NCBI GenBank assembly: GCA_019112965.1
Contig: DXIH01000190.1
Span: 1-39,154 of the forward strand
Length of the DNA: 39,154 bases
DNA from: Candidatus Sphingomonas excrementigallinarum
GTDB taxonomy: Bacteria > Pseudomonadota > Alphaproteobacteria > Sphingomonadales > Sphingomonadaceae
Reading direction: 5' to 3'
Positions 16,057 through 24,219 of this stretch are shown one piece after another. Made by a program: the position numbers and the translations under genes. The notes below the pieces were generated by a model that had not been told where the DNA came from, made no database searches, and saw only the letters and a program-made list of their open reading frames with translations. Position 1 is the stretch's first letter, and each line of letters starts with the position of its first letter.

Positions 16057-17847
16057 ATGCAAGTTTCGCCCTTACCTGGTCGCACGTATCTGCGTCGCTT
16101 TGCCTTGCCGCTGATCGTCGTCGTGCTGCTGACCGTCGCGGCCGGGTCGCTGTTGCGCTTCTATGCCCATCGGCAGGCGGTGACGGGGCTCCGCGATGAC
16201 GCCGCACGCATCGCCCGGCAGGAGGAGCGGCTGCTCAACAGCGAGTTGCAGCGCTTCCGACTGTTGCCGATCGTGCTGGTAGAGTATCCGGATGTCCGCG
16301 ACGCGCTGCGCAACGGATCGGTTGGCGCGGCCGAACGGCTGAACGAGAAACTGCGTGGCCTAGCCGAGCGAACCGGCGCCCCGGTCATTTATGCGATCGA
16401 TCGGCATGGCCGGACGGTCTCCGCATCCAATGCGGGGCAGGCGGACAGCTTCGTCGGGCGGGACTATGGCTTTCGGCCCTATTTCCGACAGGCGATGCGC
16501 ACCGGCACCGCCGAATATTTCGCGCTGGGCAACACCAGCCACCGGCCCGGCCTGTTCCTGGCGCGTCGCATAGGTCCGGCCTCGGACCCCGATGGAGTCG
16601 TGGTGGTCAAGGTCGAGTTCGCCCGCATCATCCAGGCCTGGGCCAGCGATGCGGGGCAGACGCTGTTGCTCGACGACCATGGCGTCGCCGTAGTCACGAC
16701 CGATCCGGCCGCCGAGTTCACGCTGACCCGTCCGTTGCCCCCTGCGGCGCAGGCCGCGATCCGGCAGAGTCAGCAATTCGGCGATATTGCGCTGCGCCCC
16801 GGTCCTTTTCGGATCGCGAATGGGGATGCGATCGATCGCGACGGCGTTCGCTATGTCGTCGGTCTGGTACCCGCGCCGCTCCCCCGGTGGCAGCTTGTCC
16901 ATATCCTGCCGTTCAAGCCCGCATTGAAGGAGGCCGATGGCTGGGTCCGTTCGGTGACGGCGCTGATCGCGGTCGGACTGATTGGGCTTACCTTGCTTGC
17001 CATCTGGCGGCGGACACGCGCCGAACGCGCGTCACTCGCGCGCGAGGCGCTGGAACAGGAGGTCGCGCGTCGCACCGCCGAATTGCGTGCGACCAATGAC
17101 CAGCTGACCGTCGAGATCGCCGAGCGGATCCGCGCCGATCAGCGTTTCCGCGCCGCGCGCGAGGAATTGGCCCAGGCGAACAGACTGGGCTCGCTAGGCT
17201 CGATCACGGCGGGCGTGGCGCATGAGATCAACCAGCCGGTGGCGGCGATCCGCACGCTGGCGGACAATGCCCGCACCTTCCTGTCACGCGACAAGCCCGA
17301 CAAGGCGGCGGGCAATCTGGCCACCATCGTCGAGTTGACCGAGCGGATCGGATCGATCGTCCAGGAAATGCGGCGCTTCGTCCGGCGTGGCACCCATGGA
17401 CTGGGGCCGGTGTCGCTCGATGCGGTGCTGGACGGAACCATGCTCCTGATCGGCGACCGTTTTCGCACGGCTGGGGTCGCGTTGGAGCGTCCCCGTGTCG
17501 GGGCGCTGCCGCAGGTCGTGGCCGGGCGGATCCGGCTAGAACAAGTGCTGGTCAATCTGCTTCAAAATGCACTGGATGCCGTGGCCGAGACGCCCGCTCC
17601 CCGCGTGCGGCTGACTGTGGTGGAGCATAACGATGGGGTCGAGCTGACCGTGGAGGATAATGGCCCCGGCCTCGATCCGGCGATCGCGACAGAGATTTTC
17701 ACCCCCTTCGTGACCGGCAAGCCCGATGGACTGGGACTGGGCCTTGGGATTGCGCGGGATATCATGACGGAGTTTGGCGGCATGCTGGAAACCATCCCCT
17801 CTGCGCTGGGCGGCGCGGGCTTTCGCTTGAGGATGCGCCGGGCATGA
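16057..17847 (+). CDS. dctB: C4-dicarboxylate-type sensor histidine kinase DctB
   Basis: A 596-residue membrane sensor kinase. Transmembrane segment one is at about residues 14-33 and segment two at about 298-317. Between them lies a periplasmic double-PAS-like (Cache) domain with the DctB-type ligand region VGRDYGFRPYFRQAM (133-147) and YFALGNTSHRPGLFLARRI. A coiled-coil linker (about 325-378) leads to the phosphoacceptor His389 (GVAHEINQPVAAIRT) and an ATPase domain with the N box LLQNALDAV, DNGPGLD and GLGLGLGIARDI. It phosphorylates the DctD encoded by the next gene, which overlaps by four bases. The ligand is probably a C4-dicarboxylate by family, though the operon also carries an acetate transporter. 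Confidence 0.92.
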   Translation: MQVSPLPGRTYLRRFALPLIVVVLLTVAAGSLLRFYAHRQAVTGLRDDAARIARQEERLLNSELQRFRLLPIVLVEYPDVRDALRNGSVGAAERLNEKLRGLAERTGAPVIYAIDRHGRTVSASNAGQADSFVGRDYGFRPYFRQAMRTGTAEYFALGNTSHRPGLFLARRIGPASDPDGVVVVKVEFARIIQAWASDAGQTLLLDDHGVAVVTTDPAAEFTLTRPLPPAAQAAIRQSQQFGDIALRPGPFRIANGDAIDRDGVRYVVGLVPAPLPRWQLVHILPFKPALKEADGWVRSVTALIAVGLIGLTLLAIWRRTRAERASLAREALEQEVARRTAELRATNDQLTVEIAERIRADQRFRAAREELAQANRLGSLGSITAGVAHEINQPVAAIRTLADNARTFLSRDKPDKAAGNLATIVELTERIGSIVQEMRRFVRRGTHGLGPVSLDAVLDGTMLLIGDRFRTAGVALERPRVGALPQVVAGRIRLEQVLVNLLQNALDAVAETPAPRVRLTVVEHNDGVELTVEDNGPGLDPAIATEIFTPFVTGKPDGLGLGLGIARDIMTEFGGMLETIPSALGGAGFRLRMRRA

Positions 17848-19160
17848 GCGAGACGCTGCGCGTTCTGCTGGTCGATGACGACACGGTGCTGCGACAGGCG
17901 CTGGCCCAGTCGTTCGAGCTGGCGGGGATCGATGTCGAGGCGCATGGCGATCCGCTGGCGGCGCTGGCGACGATCACCGCCGATTTCCCGGGCATGGTCG
18001 TCTCCGACATACGGATGCCGGGAATCGACGGGATCGAGCTGTCGAAGCGAGTCGCCGCCATCGATGCGGAAATTCCGGTGATCCTGATGACGGGCCACGG
18101 CGACGTACCGATGGCGGTCGCGGCGCTGAAACAGGGCGTCCATGATTTCGTCGCCAAGCCCTTCGCCGCCGATCATCTGATCTCCAGTGCCGAGCGCGCG
18201 CTTGAGATGCGGCGGCTGGTTCTCGACAATCGCCGTCTGCGCCAGGCGGCGGAGGACGCGCAGGGCGCCTACCCTCTGATCGGGGAGACGCCGGTCATGA
18301 TGCGATTGCGCGATACGGTGCGACAAGTGGCGCAGGCGGATGTCGATGTGCTGGTCGAGGGCGAGACGGGCACCGGCAAGGAACTGGTGGCGCTGCTGCT
18401 CCATCGTTGGAGCGCGCGCCGGACGCGCCCCTTCATCGCGGTCGACTGCGCCGCCCTGCCCGAGGCGATCGCCGAGGACGAGCTGTTCGGCCAGGCGCAT
18501 GGCCGGACTCCGGGGCGGATCGCGGCGGCCAATCGCGGCACGCTGTTCCTCGACGAGTTGGACAGCATGGCACCCGCTCTCCAGGGACGGATGCTGCGCG
18601 TGGTCGAGGAGCGGGAGGTGCGCGCGATCGGGGCCGAGGACCCGCAGTCGCTGGACCTGCGCATCGTTGCCGCCGCCAAGTCCGACCTGGCTCGTGCGGT
18701 CGAGGAGGGGCGGTTCCGCGCCGATCTGCTCTATCGGCTGGACGCCGTGCGGCTGCGCGTTCCGCCCCTGCGGGAACGGCGGGCGGACGTGCCGCTGCTG
18801 TTCGCGCATTTCCTGCGCGAGGCGGCGGAGCGGTTCGGTCGCCCGGTGCCGATGATCGACGGCGGGATTCAGGCGCGACTGCTGTCGCACGATTGGCCCG
18901 GCAATGTTCGAGAGGTACGCAACTATGCCAACCGTGTCGCGCTGGGCCTGTTCGGCGAAACCCGTGATGCGGGTGATCCGCTTCCCTTGCCAGAGCGCGT
19001 CGAGCAGTTCGAGGGCGCGACGATCCGCAGCGTGCTGGAGGAGGTGGCAGGCGACGTCCGCGCCGCGCTGGCCATCCTCGGCATCCCGCGCAAGACCTTT
19101 TACGACAAGGTTGCGCGGCACGGCATCGACCTGAACGCTTATCGACCCAATCGCGCTTGA
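17844..19160 (+). CDS. dctD: DctD-like NtrC-family response regulator lacking the GAFTGA loop
   Basis: A 438-residue response regulator with three domains. The receiver carries the phosphorylation site Asp55 (VVSDIRMPG). The AAA+ domain has Walker A GETGTGKE (173-180) and Walker B LFLDE (234-238). A C-terminal Fis-type helix-turn-helix (RAALAILGIPRKTFYDKVARHGI) ends the protein. Between ELFG and GTLFLDE there are only 15 residues, reading GRTPGRIAAAN where the family normally has about 22 residues including GAFTGA. That loop contacts sigma-54, so activation through sigma-54 is doubtful; related regulators without it can act with sigma-70. Other AAA+ features, including RADLLYRLDAVRLRVPPLRER, are intact. 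Confidence 0.9.
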   Translation: MSETLRVLLVDDDTVLRQALAQSFELAGIDVEAHGDPLAALATITADFPGMVVSDIRMPGIDGIELSKRVAAIDAEIPVILMTGHGDVPMAVAALKQGVHDFVAKPFAADHLISSAERALEMRRLVLDNRRLRQAAEDAQGAYPLIGETPVMMRLRDTVRQVAQADVDVLVEGETGTGKELVALLLHRWSARRTRPFIAVDCAALPEAIAEDELFGQAHGRTPGRIAAANRGTLFLDELDSMAPALQGRMLRVVEEREVRAIGAEDPQSLDLRIVAAAKSDLARAVEEGRFRADLLYRLDAVRLRVPPLRERRADVPLLFAHFLREAAERFGRPVPMIDGGIQARLLSHDWPGNVREVRNYANRVALGLFGETRDAGDPLPLPERVEQFEGATIRSVLEEVAGDVRAALAILGIPRKTFYDKVARHGIDLNAYRPNRA

Positions 19161-19230
19161 CGTTGCGGCGGGCGCGGACGAGCATGACGGCCACGACACC
19201 GATCGACGGTGCGGGGCTTGGGAGAATGCC

Positions 19231-19536
19231 ATGGAGGATGCCGCAGCCCGTCTGGCAAGCGATGCGCGCTATATCGCGCTGGTTCGCAGGCGAGGGCGCT
19301 TTACCACCGTCCTGACGGTCATCATGTTGATCGTCTATTTCGGTTTCGTCCTGACCATCGCTTTCGACAAGGCGTTGCTGGCCCGGTCGGTCAGCGGCGG
19401 CGCGACGAGCTGGGGCATTCCGGTCGGGCTGGGCGTGATCGCGCTCGCGATCGTGCTGACCGGCCTGTACGTCTGGCGCGCCAATCGCGATTTCGACCCC
19501 GCGATCGAAGCCCTGCGGGCGGAGTATGGTGCATGA
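19231..19536 (+). CDS. DUF485 membrane protein (YjcH-like)
   Basis: A 101-residue protein of the DUF485 family with two transmembrane segments (about residues 31-49, [19 protein letters not shown], and about 64-83, [20 protein letters not shown]). The end [14 protein letters not shown] is typical. Members are nearly always encoded just before acetate symporter genes, as here, and are thought to assist or accompany the transporter; no biochemical role is known to me. The start at 19231 follows a GGGAG sequence. It lies 70 bases after dctD, probably in the same transcript, and its stop overlaps the actP start by four bases. Confidence 0.88.
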   Translation: MEDAAARLASDARYIALVRRRGRFTTVLTVIMLIVYFGFVLTIAFDKALLARSVSGGATSWGIPVGLGVIALAIVLTGLYVWRANRDFDPAIEALRAEYGA

Positions 19537-21236
19537 GGTGGGCGCGCGTTGCGCTTTCGGCATCGCTGGCGTCCCTGCCGATCACCGCGGCGGAGGCGCA
19601 TGCGATTGGCCCCGCCGTCCAGCAGGCGACGAACTGGACCGCGATCGGCATGTTCGCCGCCTTCGTCGCGCTCACGCTGGCCATTACCCGCTGGGCCGCG
19701 CGGCGGACGCGCACGGCCTCCGATTTCTATACGGCCGGGGGCGGGATCACCGGCTTTCAGAACGGACTGGCGATCGCGGGCGATTTCATGTCCGCCGCAT
19801 CCTTCCTGGGCATATCGGCGCAGATTTACGCCGATGGCTATGACGGGTTGATCTATTCGATCGGCTTCCTCGTCGGCTGGCCGATCCTGTTGTTCCTGAT
19901 GGCCGAGCGTTTGCGCAATCTGGGACGATTCACCTTTGCCGATGTCGCCTCCTTCCGCTTCGCGCAGACGCCGGTGCGGATGGTCGCGGCCTGTTCGACG
20001 CTCCTCGTGGTGCTGTTCTACCTGATCGCGCAGATGGTCGGGGCCGGGCAGCTGATCCGCCTGCTCTTCGGGCTGCCTTATGGCTATGCGGTCGTCATCG
20101 TCGGCGTGCTGATGACGATGTACGTCCTGTTCGGCGGCATGACGGCGACGACCTGGGTGCAGATCGTCAAGGCGATGATGCTCCTCGGCGCGGCGAGCTT
20201 TATGGCAATCGCGGTGCTGGCGCGGTTCGGGTTCAGCCCCGAGGCGCTTTTCGCGCGCGCGGTCGAGGTGAAGACGGCGCTGGCCGCCCTGGCGGGTGCG
20301 GGGCCGGACGAGGCGGTGGCCACGGGGCGGGCGATCATGGGGCCGGGTGGATTCATCAAGGACCCCGTCTCCGCCATCTCGATCGGCGCCGCGCTGATGT
20401 TCGGCACGGCGGGCCTGCCGCATATCCTGATGCGTTTCTTCACCGTGCCCAATGCCAAGGCGGCCCGCAGCTCGGTGCTCTGGGCGACCGGCTGGATCGG
20501 TTATTTCTATATCCTGACCTTCGTGATCGGTTTCGGCGCGATCGTGCTGGTCGCGACCGATCCGGGCTTCCTGGACGCAGAGGGGGCGCTTCGCGGCGGC
20601 AGCAACATGGCCGCGATCCACTTGGCGCAGGCGGTCGGGGGCAATTTGTTCCTGGGCTTTATTTCGGCAGTGGCGTTCGCGACGATCCTTGCGGTGGTGG
20701 CGGGCCTGACCCTGTCGGGCGCTTCGGCGGTCAGTCATGACCTCTATGCGACGGTCATCAAGAAGGGGAAGGCGGACTCCGCCTCCGAGCTTCGTGTATC
20801 GCGGATCACGGTGCTGGCGCTGGCGGTCGTCGCCATTCTGCTGGGTATTCTGTTCGAGAAGCAGAATGTCGCCTTCATGGTCAGCCTGGCCTTCGCGCTG
20901 GCAGCTTCGGCCAATTTTCCGGTGCTGTTCCTGTCGCTGCTCTGGTCGGGCTGTACCACGCGCGGCGTCGTGGCAGGCGGCCTGGTGGGCCTGCTGACGG
21001 CCTTGGTACTGACCATCCTTTCGCCCGCCATCTGGGTGACCGTGCTGGGTCATGCCGCACCGATCTTTCCCTATGGATCGCCGACGATCTTCTCGATGCC
21101 GTTGGCGTTCCTGACGATCTGGCTGGTGTCTATCACCGATCGGAGTGGCCGCGCCGCCGTCGACAAGGCGGGTTATCCGGCGCAGCGTGTCCGTTCGGAG
21201 ACGGGCATCGGCGCTTCCGGGGCGCTCGACCATTAA
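19533..21236 (+). CDS. actP: Cation/acetate symporter ActP (sodium:solute symporter family)
   Basis: A 567-residue inner-membrane symporter for acetate and related short carboxylates. It starts with a cleavable signal-like segment ([21 protein letters not shown]), as other ActP proteins do. It then shows the family landmarks [33 protein letters not shown], the sodium-site region [25 protein letters not shown], and [26 protein letters not shown]. The ATG at 19533 overlaps the DUF485 stop codon (ATGA). Position after dctBD suggests control by that two-component system. A perfect 11-base hairpin follows the stop. Confidence 0.94.
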   Translation: MRWARVALSASLASLPITAAEAHAIGPAVQQATNWTAIGMFAAFVALTLAITRWAARRTRTASDFYTAGGGITGFQNGLAIAGDFMSAASFLGISAQIYADGYDGLIYSIGFLVGWPILLFLMAERLRNLGRFTFADVASFRFAQTPVRMVAACSTLLVVLFYLIAQMVGAGQLIRLLFGLPYGYAVVIVGVLMTMYVLFGGMTATTWVQIVKAMMLLGAASFMAIAVLARFGFSPEALFARAVEVKTALAALAGAGPDEAVATGRAIMGPGGFIKDPVSAISIGAALMFGTAGLPHILMRFFTVPNAKAARSSVLWATGWIGYFYILTFVIGFGAIVLVATDPGFLDAEGALRGGSNMAAIHLAQAVGGNLFLGFISAVAFATILAVVAGLTLSGASAVSHDLYATVIKKGKADSASELRVSRITVLALAVVAILLGILFEKQNVAFMVSLAFALAASANFPVLFLSLLWSGCTTRGVVAGGLVGLLTALVLTILSPAIWVTVLGHAAPIFPYGSPTIFSMPLAFLTIWLVSITDRSGRAAVDKAGYPAQRVRSETGIGASGALDH

Positions 21237-21241
21237 GGTCG

Positions 21242-21276
21242 TGTCCCCGCTGTCTCGTTACGGGGCAGCGGGGACA
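21242..21276 (+). terminator. Strong hairpin after actP
   Basis: TGTCCCCGCTG (21242-21252) and CAGCGGGGACA (21266-21276) are perfect 11-base arms with a 13-base loop, starting six bases after the actP stop. There is no T-run, so this may be a mRNA-stabilising 3' stem or a weak terminator. Confidence 0.5.
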
Positions 21277-21332
21277 GTCGATCCAATATCGAGCTGCTGC
21301 CGAGACGGTGAACGAGACGTTAACAGGTTGCT

Positions 21333-21500
21333 ATGAGACGCCGCCTGGTCCTGACCGATGACGCCGCCCGCCACCCCTTTCGGCGCTCGCTGCCGCCGTC
21401 CGTCCAAGGGCGGCGGAAGCAGGATGACGATCAGGACATTCGGCTGTTCGTGCTCAGCTTCACGGCCTTCTTCATCTGCATCTATACGTTCCTGTTCTGA
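21333..21500 (+). CDS. Small single-span membrane protein of unknown function
   Basis: A 55-residue reading frame. The N-terminal half is basic and polar (MRRRLVLTDDAARHPFRRSL), then QDDDQDIR leads into one strongly hydrophobic, aromatic C-terminal segment (LFVLSFTAFFICIYTFLF) that would span the inner membrane with its end almost flush with the stop codon. The composition is that of a real membrane protein and not of a shadow frame. It has no evident ribosome site of high quality. The last 19 bases overlap the 3' end of the convergent MFS gene. I do not recognise a function. Confidence 0.55.
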   Translation: MRRRLVLTDDAARHPFRRSLPPSVQGRRKQDDDQDIRLFVLSFTAFFICIYTFLF

Positions 21501-22807
21501 ACAGGCTCGACGTCGACCTCGCCGCAGGCGCGGTGCAAGAGAAGTGCCAGCCAGGCCGAGACCAGGCACATGCCCGCCACGACGAAGAGCATGTCCGATG
21601 ACGACACGCCCGCCGCACTGATCGCGAAGGCGAGTACGGACCCGATCGTCATTGCAAAGCAATTCACGATATTGTTGGCGGCCACCGTGCGCGCCGTCTG
21701 ATCCTTTTCGACCGTGGTGGTCAGGAAGGCATAAAGCGGGACCACGAACATGCCCCCGGTGGTCGCGATCGCCAGCAGCGTGGCAAGGATACCGATCGCA
21801 CGCGGTTCGGCCAGAAACGCCTGCCAGCTATACAGGCCGCCGCCCGCCGCCGGGGTCCAGTTGCGGCAAAGGAAGGAAAACAGGACGACGAACGCGCCCA
21901 TGGCGATCACCGACATCGGCGAATAGCGCGCCGAAATCTCGCCCTTCAGCATCGTGTTGATGACGACCGACCCGATCGCCACGCCGATCGAGAAGATGGC
22001 GATCGCGAGGCTGGCGACTTCCTTGTCGGCCGTCAGCACATTCTTCACCAGCGGCGGGAAGATGATGATGAGGACCGCACCGATCGTCCAGAAGAAGCTG
22101 ATCGCGATGATCGCCAGGAACAGGCGGCGGATATGCAACGTCGCGGAGATCAGCCGCCAGGATGCGGTAAAGGGATTGTAGTTGAGCTTGAGCGGCGGCC
22201 CTTCGCGTGGGGCGGGAGGCACCTGACGACCGATGAACCAGCCGATGACGGCGACCACCAGCACGCCGATCGCCGCCGCCTCGATCGAAATCCAGCCCGC
22301 CGCGACCGTGCCGAGCAGGATCGCCAGATAGGTCCCGGCTTCGACCAGGCCGGTGCCGCCCAATATGTCCTCGGGCTCCAGATGCTGGGGCAGGATGGCG
22401 TATTTGATCGGCCCGAAAAAGGTCGAGTGGACGCCGAGCGCGAGGACGGTGCCCAGCATCAGGGACAACCCGGCCGTCGTATATCCCGCCTTGGCGATCA
22501 GCAGACCGGCCGCACCGACCAGCATGATGCCGATCTCGACCGTCTTGACGATGCGGATGATGCGCGCCTTGTCATGGCTGTCCGCCAATTGCCCGGACAG
22601 CGCCGACAGGAAGACGAACGGCAGGATGGCGGCGCCGGTCGCCGCGCAGTTGAAGTAGAATTCGGAATGGGGGTCGGTGAAGATCGCATAGGTCGCGAAC
22701 AACACCATCGACGTCTTGAACAGGTTGTCGTTGAAGGCGCCGAGAAACTGGGTGGCAAACAGCGGCAGGAAGCGTCGCTGTTTGAGTAGCCCGAGGGCAT
22801 TGAGCAT
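21482..22807 (-). CDS. LplT-like MFS transporter (lysophospholipid transporter family)
   Basis: A 441-residue inner-membrane MFS protein with about twelve membrane segments. The opening FATQFLGAFNDNLFKTSMVLF, the LSALSGQLADSHDKARIIRIVKTVEI loop and HSTFFGPIKYAILPQHLEPEDILGGTGLVEAGTYLAILLGT are the signature of LplT and of the MFS half of Aas-type fusion proteins, which flip lysophospholipids across the inner membrane for re-acylation. No acyltransferase domain follows here. It is divergent from pgsA, a phospholipid-synthesis gene, which supports a lipid role. The precise substrate is inferred from family. Confidence 0.85.
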   Translation of the reverse strand: MLNALGLLKQRRFLPLFATQFLGAFNDNLFKTSMVLFATYAIFTDPHSEFYFNCAATGAAILPFVFLSALSGQLADSHDKARIIRIVKTVEIGIMLVGAAGLLIAKAGYTTAGLSLMLGTVLALGVHSTFFGPIKYAILPQHLEPEDILGGTGLVEAGTYLAILLGTVAAGWISIEAAAIGVLVVAVIGWFIGRQVPPAPREGPPLKLNYNPFTASWRLISATLHIRRLFLAIIAISFFWTIGAVLIIIFPPLVKNVLTADKEVASLAIAIFSIGVAIGSVVINTMLKGEISARYSPMSVIAMGAFVVLFSFLCRNWTPAAGGGLYSWQAFLAEPRAIGILATLLAIATTGGMFVVPLYAFLTTTVEKDQTARTVAANNIVNCFAMTIGSVLAFAISAAGVSSSDMLFVVAGMCLVSAWLALLLHRACGEVDVEPVQNRNV

Positions 22808-22872
22808 ATCGAAAAATGGCCCGATCGTGGCAACAGGATGACACCAACATAGCTATGCGTACCCGTATCGCC

Positions 22873-22911
22873 AACCGCTTAAAGCGGTTTGTCATGGGCG
22901 AACGAGCGGTT
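22873..22911. promoter_or_regulatory. Palindrome plus third half-site between the MFS gene and pgsA
   Basis: AACCGCT-TAA-AGCGGTT (22873-22889) is a perfect palindrome with seven-base arms in the 114-base divergent gap. A third AGCGGTT copy lies at 22905-22911, 22 bases (two helical turns) after the second arm and just ahead of the pgsA start. This resembles an operator for a dimeric regulator; no regulator is encoded nearby. Confidence 0.4.
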
Positions 22912-22921
22912 AGAAGGCGAC

Positions 22922-23476
22922 ATGCTGACGCTGCCCAACCTGTTAACGCTATCGCGAATCCTGGCCGTGCCGCTGCTCGCGGGGCTGTTGTGGCAACCGG
23001 ACTGGGCGCTGGGTTACGGCATCGCCTTTGCGCTCTATTGCCTGATGGGCATCACCGATTATTTCGACGGCTATCTTGCCCGCGCGCAAGGCGCCGTGTC
23101 GAAGCTCGGCGTCTTCCTCGATCCCATCGCCGACAAGATCATGGTCGCCTCGGTCATTCTGGTGCTGGTCGCCGTGCAGGTGCTGAGCGGGTTGAGCGTC
23201 GTCGCGGGCCTCGTCATCCTGCTGCGCGAGATCGCGGTGTCGGGCCTTCGCGAATTTCTCGCGCAGTTGCAGGTGTCGGTACCCGTTTCACGCCTGGCCA
23301 AGTGGAAGACGACGCTGCAGTTGATCGCGCTCGGCGGCTTGATCCTCGGCGGGGCGCTGCCGGGCTGGCCCTGGTTGCACGAGGCGGCACTGGCCGCGCT
23401 CTGGGCGGCGGCGGTGCTGACGCTCGTCACCGGCTGGGACTATCTGCGCGTCGGCCTCAAGCACATGGATAGCTGA
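22922..23476 (+). CDS. pgsA: CDP-diacylglycerol--glycerol-3-phosphate 3-phosphatidyltransferase
   Basis: A 184-residue integral membrane enzyme that makes phosphatidylglycerophosphate, the committed step to phosphatidylglycerol and cardiolipin. The CDP-alcohol phosphotransferase motif is complete: Asp46, Asp49-Gly50, Ala53-Arg54, Gly63, Asp67 and Asp71 in TDYFDGYLARAQGAVSKLG followed by VFLDPIADK. It begins with MLTLPNLLTLSRI, typical of PgsA, from the ATG at 22922 with GAAGG a few bases upstream; an in-frame ATG at 22889 is rejected. Its stop shares a base with the moaD start (TGATG), so the lipid gene and the two molybdopterin genes are translationally linked. Confidence 0.94.
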   Translation: MLTLPNLLTLSRILAVPLLAGLLWQPDWALGYGIAFALYCLMGITDYFDGYLARAQGAVSKLGVFLDPIADKIMVASVILVLVAVQVLSGLSVVAGLVILLREIAVSGLREFLAQLQVSVPVSRLAKWKTTLQLIALGGLILGGALPGWPWLHEAALAALWAAAVLTLVTGWDYLRVGLKHMDS

Positions 23477-23733
23477 TGACGTTGACGATCCTGTATTTCG
23501 CCTGGGTCCGCGAGCGGATCGGGCAGGCCGAAGAGACGGTGACGCTGCCCGACCATGTGGCGACGGTCGGCGATCTGGTGGCTTGGCTGGCTACGCGCGG
23601 GGGTGGCTATGCCGAGGCGATGGCAGAGCCCGAGCGGCTGCGCGCGGCGGTGGACCAGAATTTCGTCGGCCTCGATGCGGCGATAGGACGTGCTCGCGAG
23701 GTTGCGATCTTTCCGCCGGTGACGGGCGGATGA
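23476..23733 (+). CDS. moaD: Molybdopterin synthase small subunit (sulfur carrier MoaD)
   Basis: An 85-residue ubiquitin-like sulfur carrier. The opening TLTILYFAWVRERIG and the C-terminal FPPVTGG ending in the Gly-Gly that carries the thiocarboxylate are diagnostic. It donates sulfur to precursor Z (cPMP) within the MoaD/MoaE molybdopterin synthase in the cytoplasm. Start codon overlaps the pgsA stop, and its stop overlaps the moaE start by four bases (ATGA), so subunit synthesis is coupled. Confidence 0.94.
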   Translation: MTLTILYFAWVRERIGQAEETVTLPDHVATVGDLVAWLATRGGGYAEAMAEPERLRAAVDQNFVGLDAAIGRAREVAIFPPVTGG

Positions 23734-24170
23734 TCCGCATCCTGGTCTCGGCCGACCCCATCGATCTTGCTGACGAAATGGCACGGATCGAGGGGCAGGA
23801 TGCCGGTGCGGTGGCCAGCTTCTGCGGGCTCGTTCGGGCCGATGACGGCGTCGATATCCTTGAACTCGAGCATTACCCCGGCGCGACCGAAGCCGCGCTC
23901 GACCGGATCGCGCATGAGGCCGCCGAGCGCTGGTCGCTTCAGGCGGCGACCATCGTCCACAGGGTCGGCCCGATGCGGCCGGGTGAGCGGATCGTACTGG
24001 TCCTGGCGGCCGCGCCGCATCGCCGAGACGCGCTGGACGCGTGCGCTTATCTGATCGATCGGCTGAAGACCGATGCGCCCTTCTGGAAGCGGGAGACGCG
24101 TGGCGGCGAGGCGCGTTGGGTCGAGGCACGCGAGAGCGACACGGCCGCCGCCGAGCGCTGGATCCCATAG
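23730..24170 (+). CDS. moaE: Molybdopterin synthase catalytic subunit MoaE
   Basis: A 146-residue catalytic subunit that converts cyclic pyranopterin monophosphate to molybdopterin with sulfur from MoaD. Conserved segments are GAVASFCGLVRADDG, LELEHYPGATEAAL, VHRVGPMRPGERIVLVLAAAPHRRDALDAC and LKTDAPFWKRE, which contains the two active-site lysines (LKT and FWK). The ATG at 23730 overlaps the moaD stop; upstream in-frame sequence is inside moaD and reads as noise. Followed by a hairpin with AT-rich flanks shared with the convergent fasciclin gene. Confidence 0.94.
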   Translation: MIRILVSADPIDLADEMARIEGQDAGAVASFCGLVRADDGVDILELEHYPGATEAALDRIAHEAAERWSLQAATIVHRVGPMRPGERIVLVLAAAPHRRDALDACAYLIDRLKTDAPFWKRETRGGEARWVEARESDTAAAERWIP

Positions 24171-24195
24171 AAAAAGGCGAGGCCGAAGCCCCGCC
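24171..24195 (-). terminator. Rho-independent terminator after the fasciclin genes
   Basis: On the minus strand GGCGGGGC-TTCG-GCCTCGCC forms an eight-base stem with one mismatch and a TTCG tetraloop, followed by TTTTT. It lies 24 bases past the stop of the second fasciclin gene. In the plus direction it also follows moaE directly and may act both ways. Confidence 0.75.
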
Positions 24196-24219
24196 TTCCC
24201 GTGTTCCGGTTTGTGGCTT

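Noticed and set aside
17562..19232. 556-residue minus-strand frame
   Set aside because: Antisense to dctB and dctD, whose domains are complete; composition is that of a shadow frame.
19335..21233. 632-residue minus-strand frame
   Set aside because: Antisense to the DUF485 gene and actP; Arg/His/Gln-rich without any recognisable motif.
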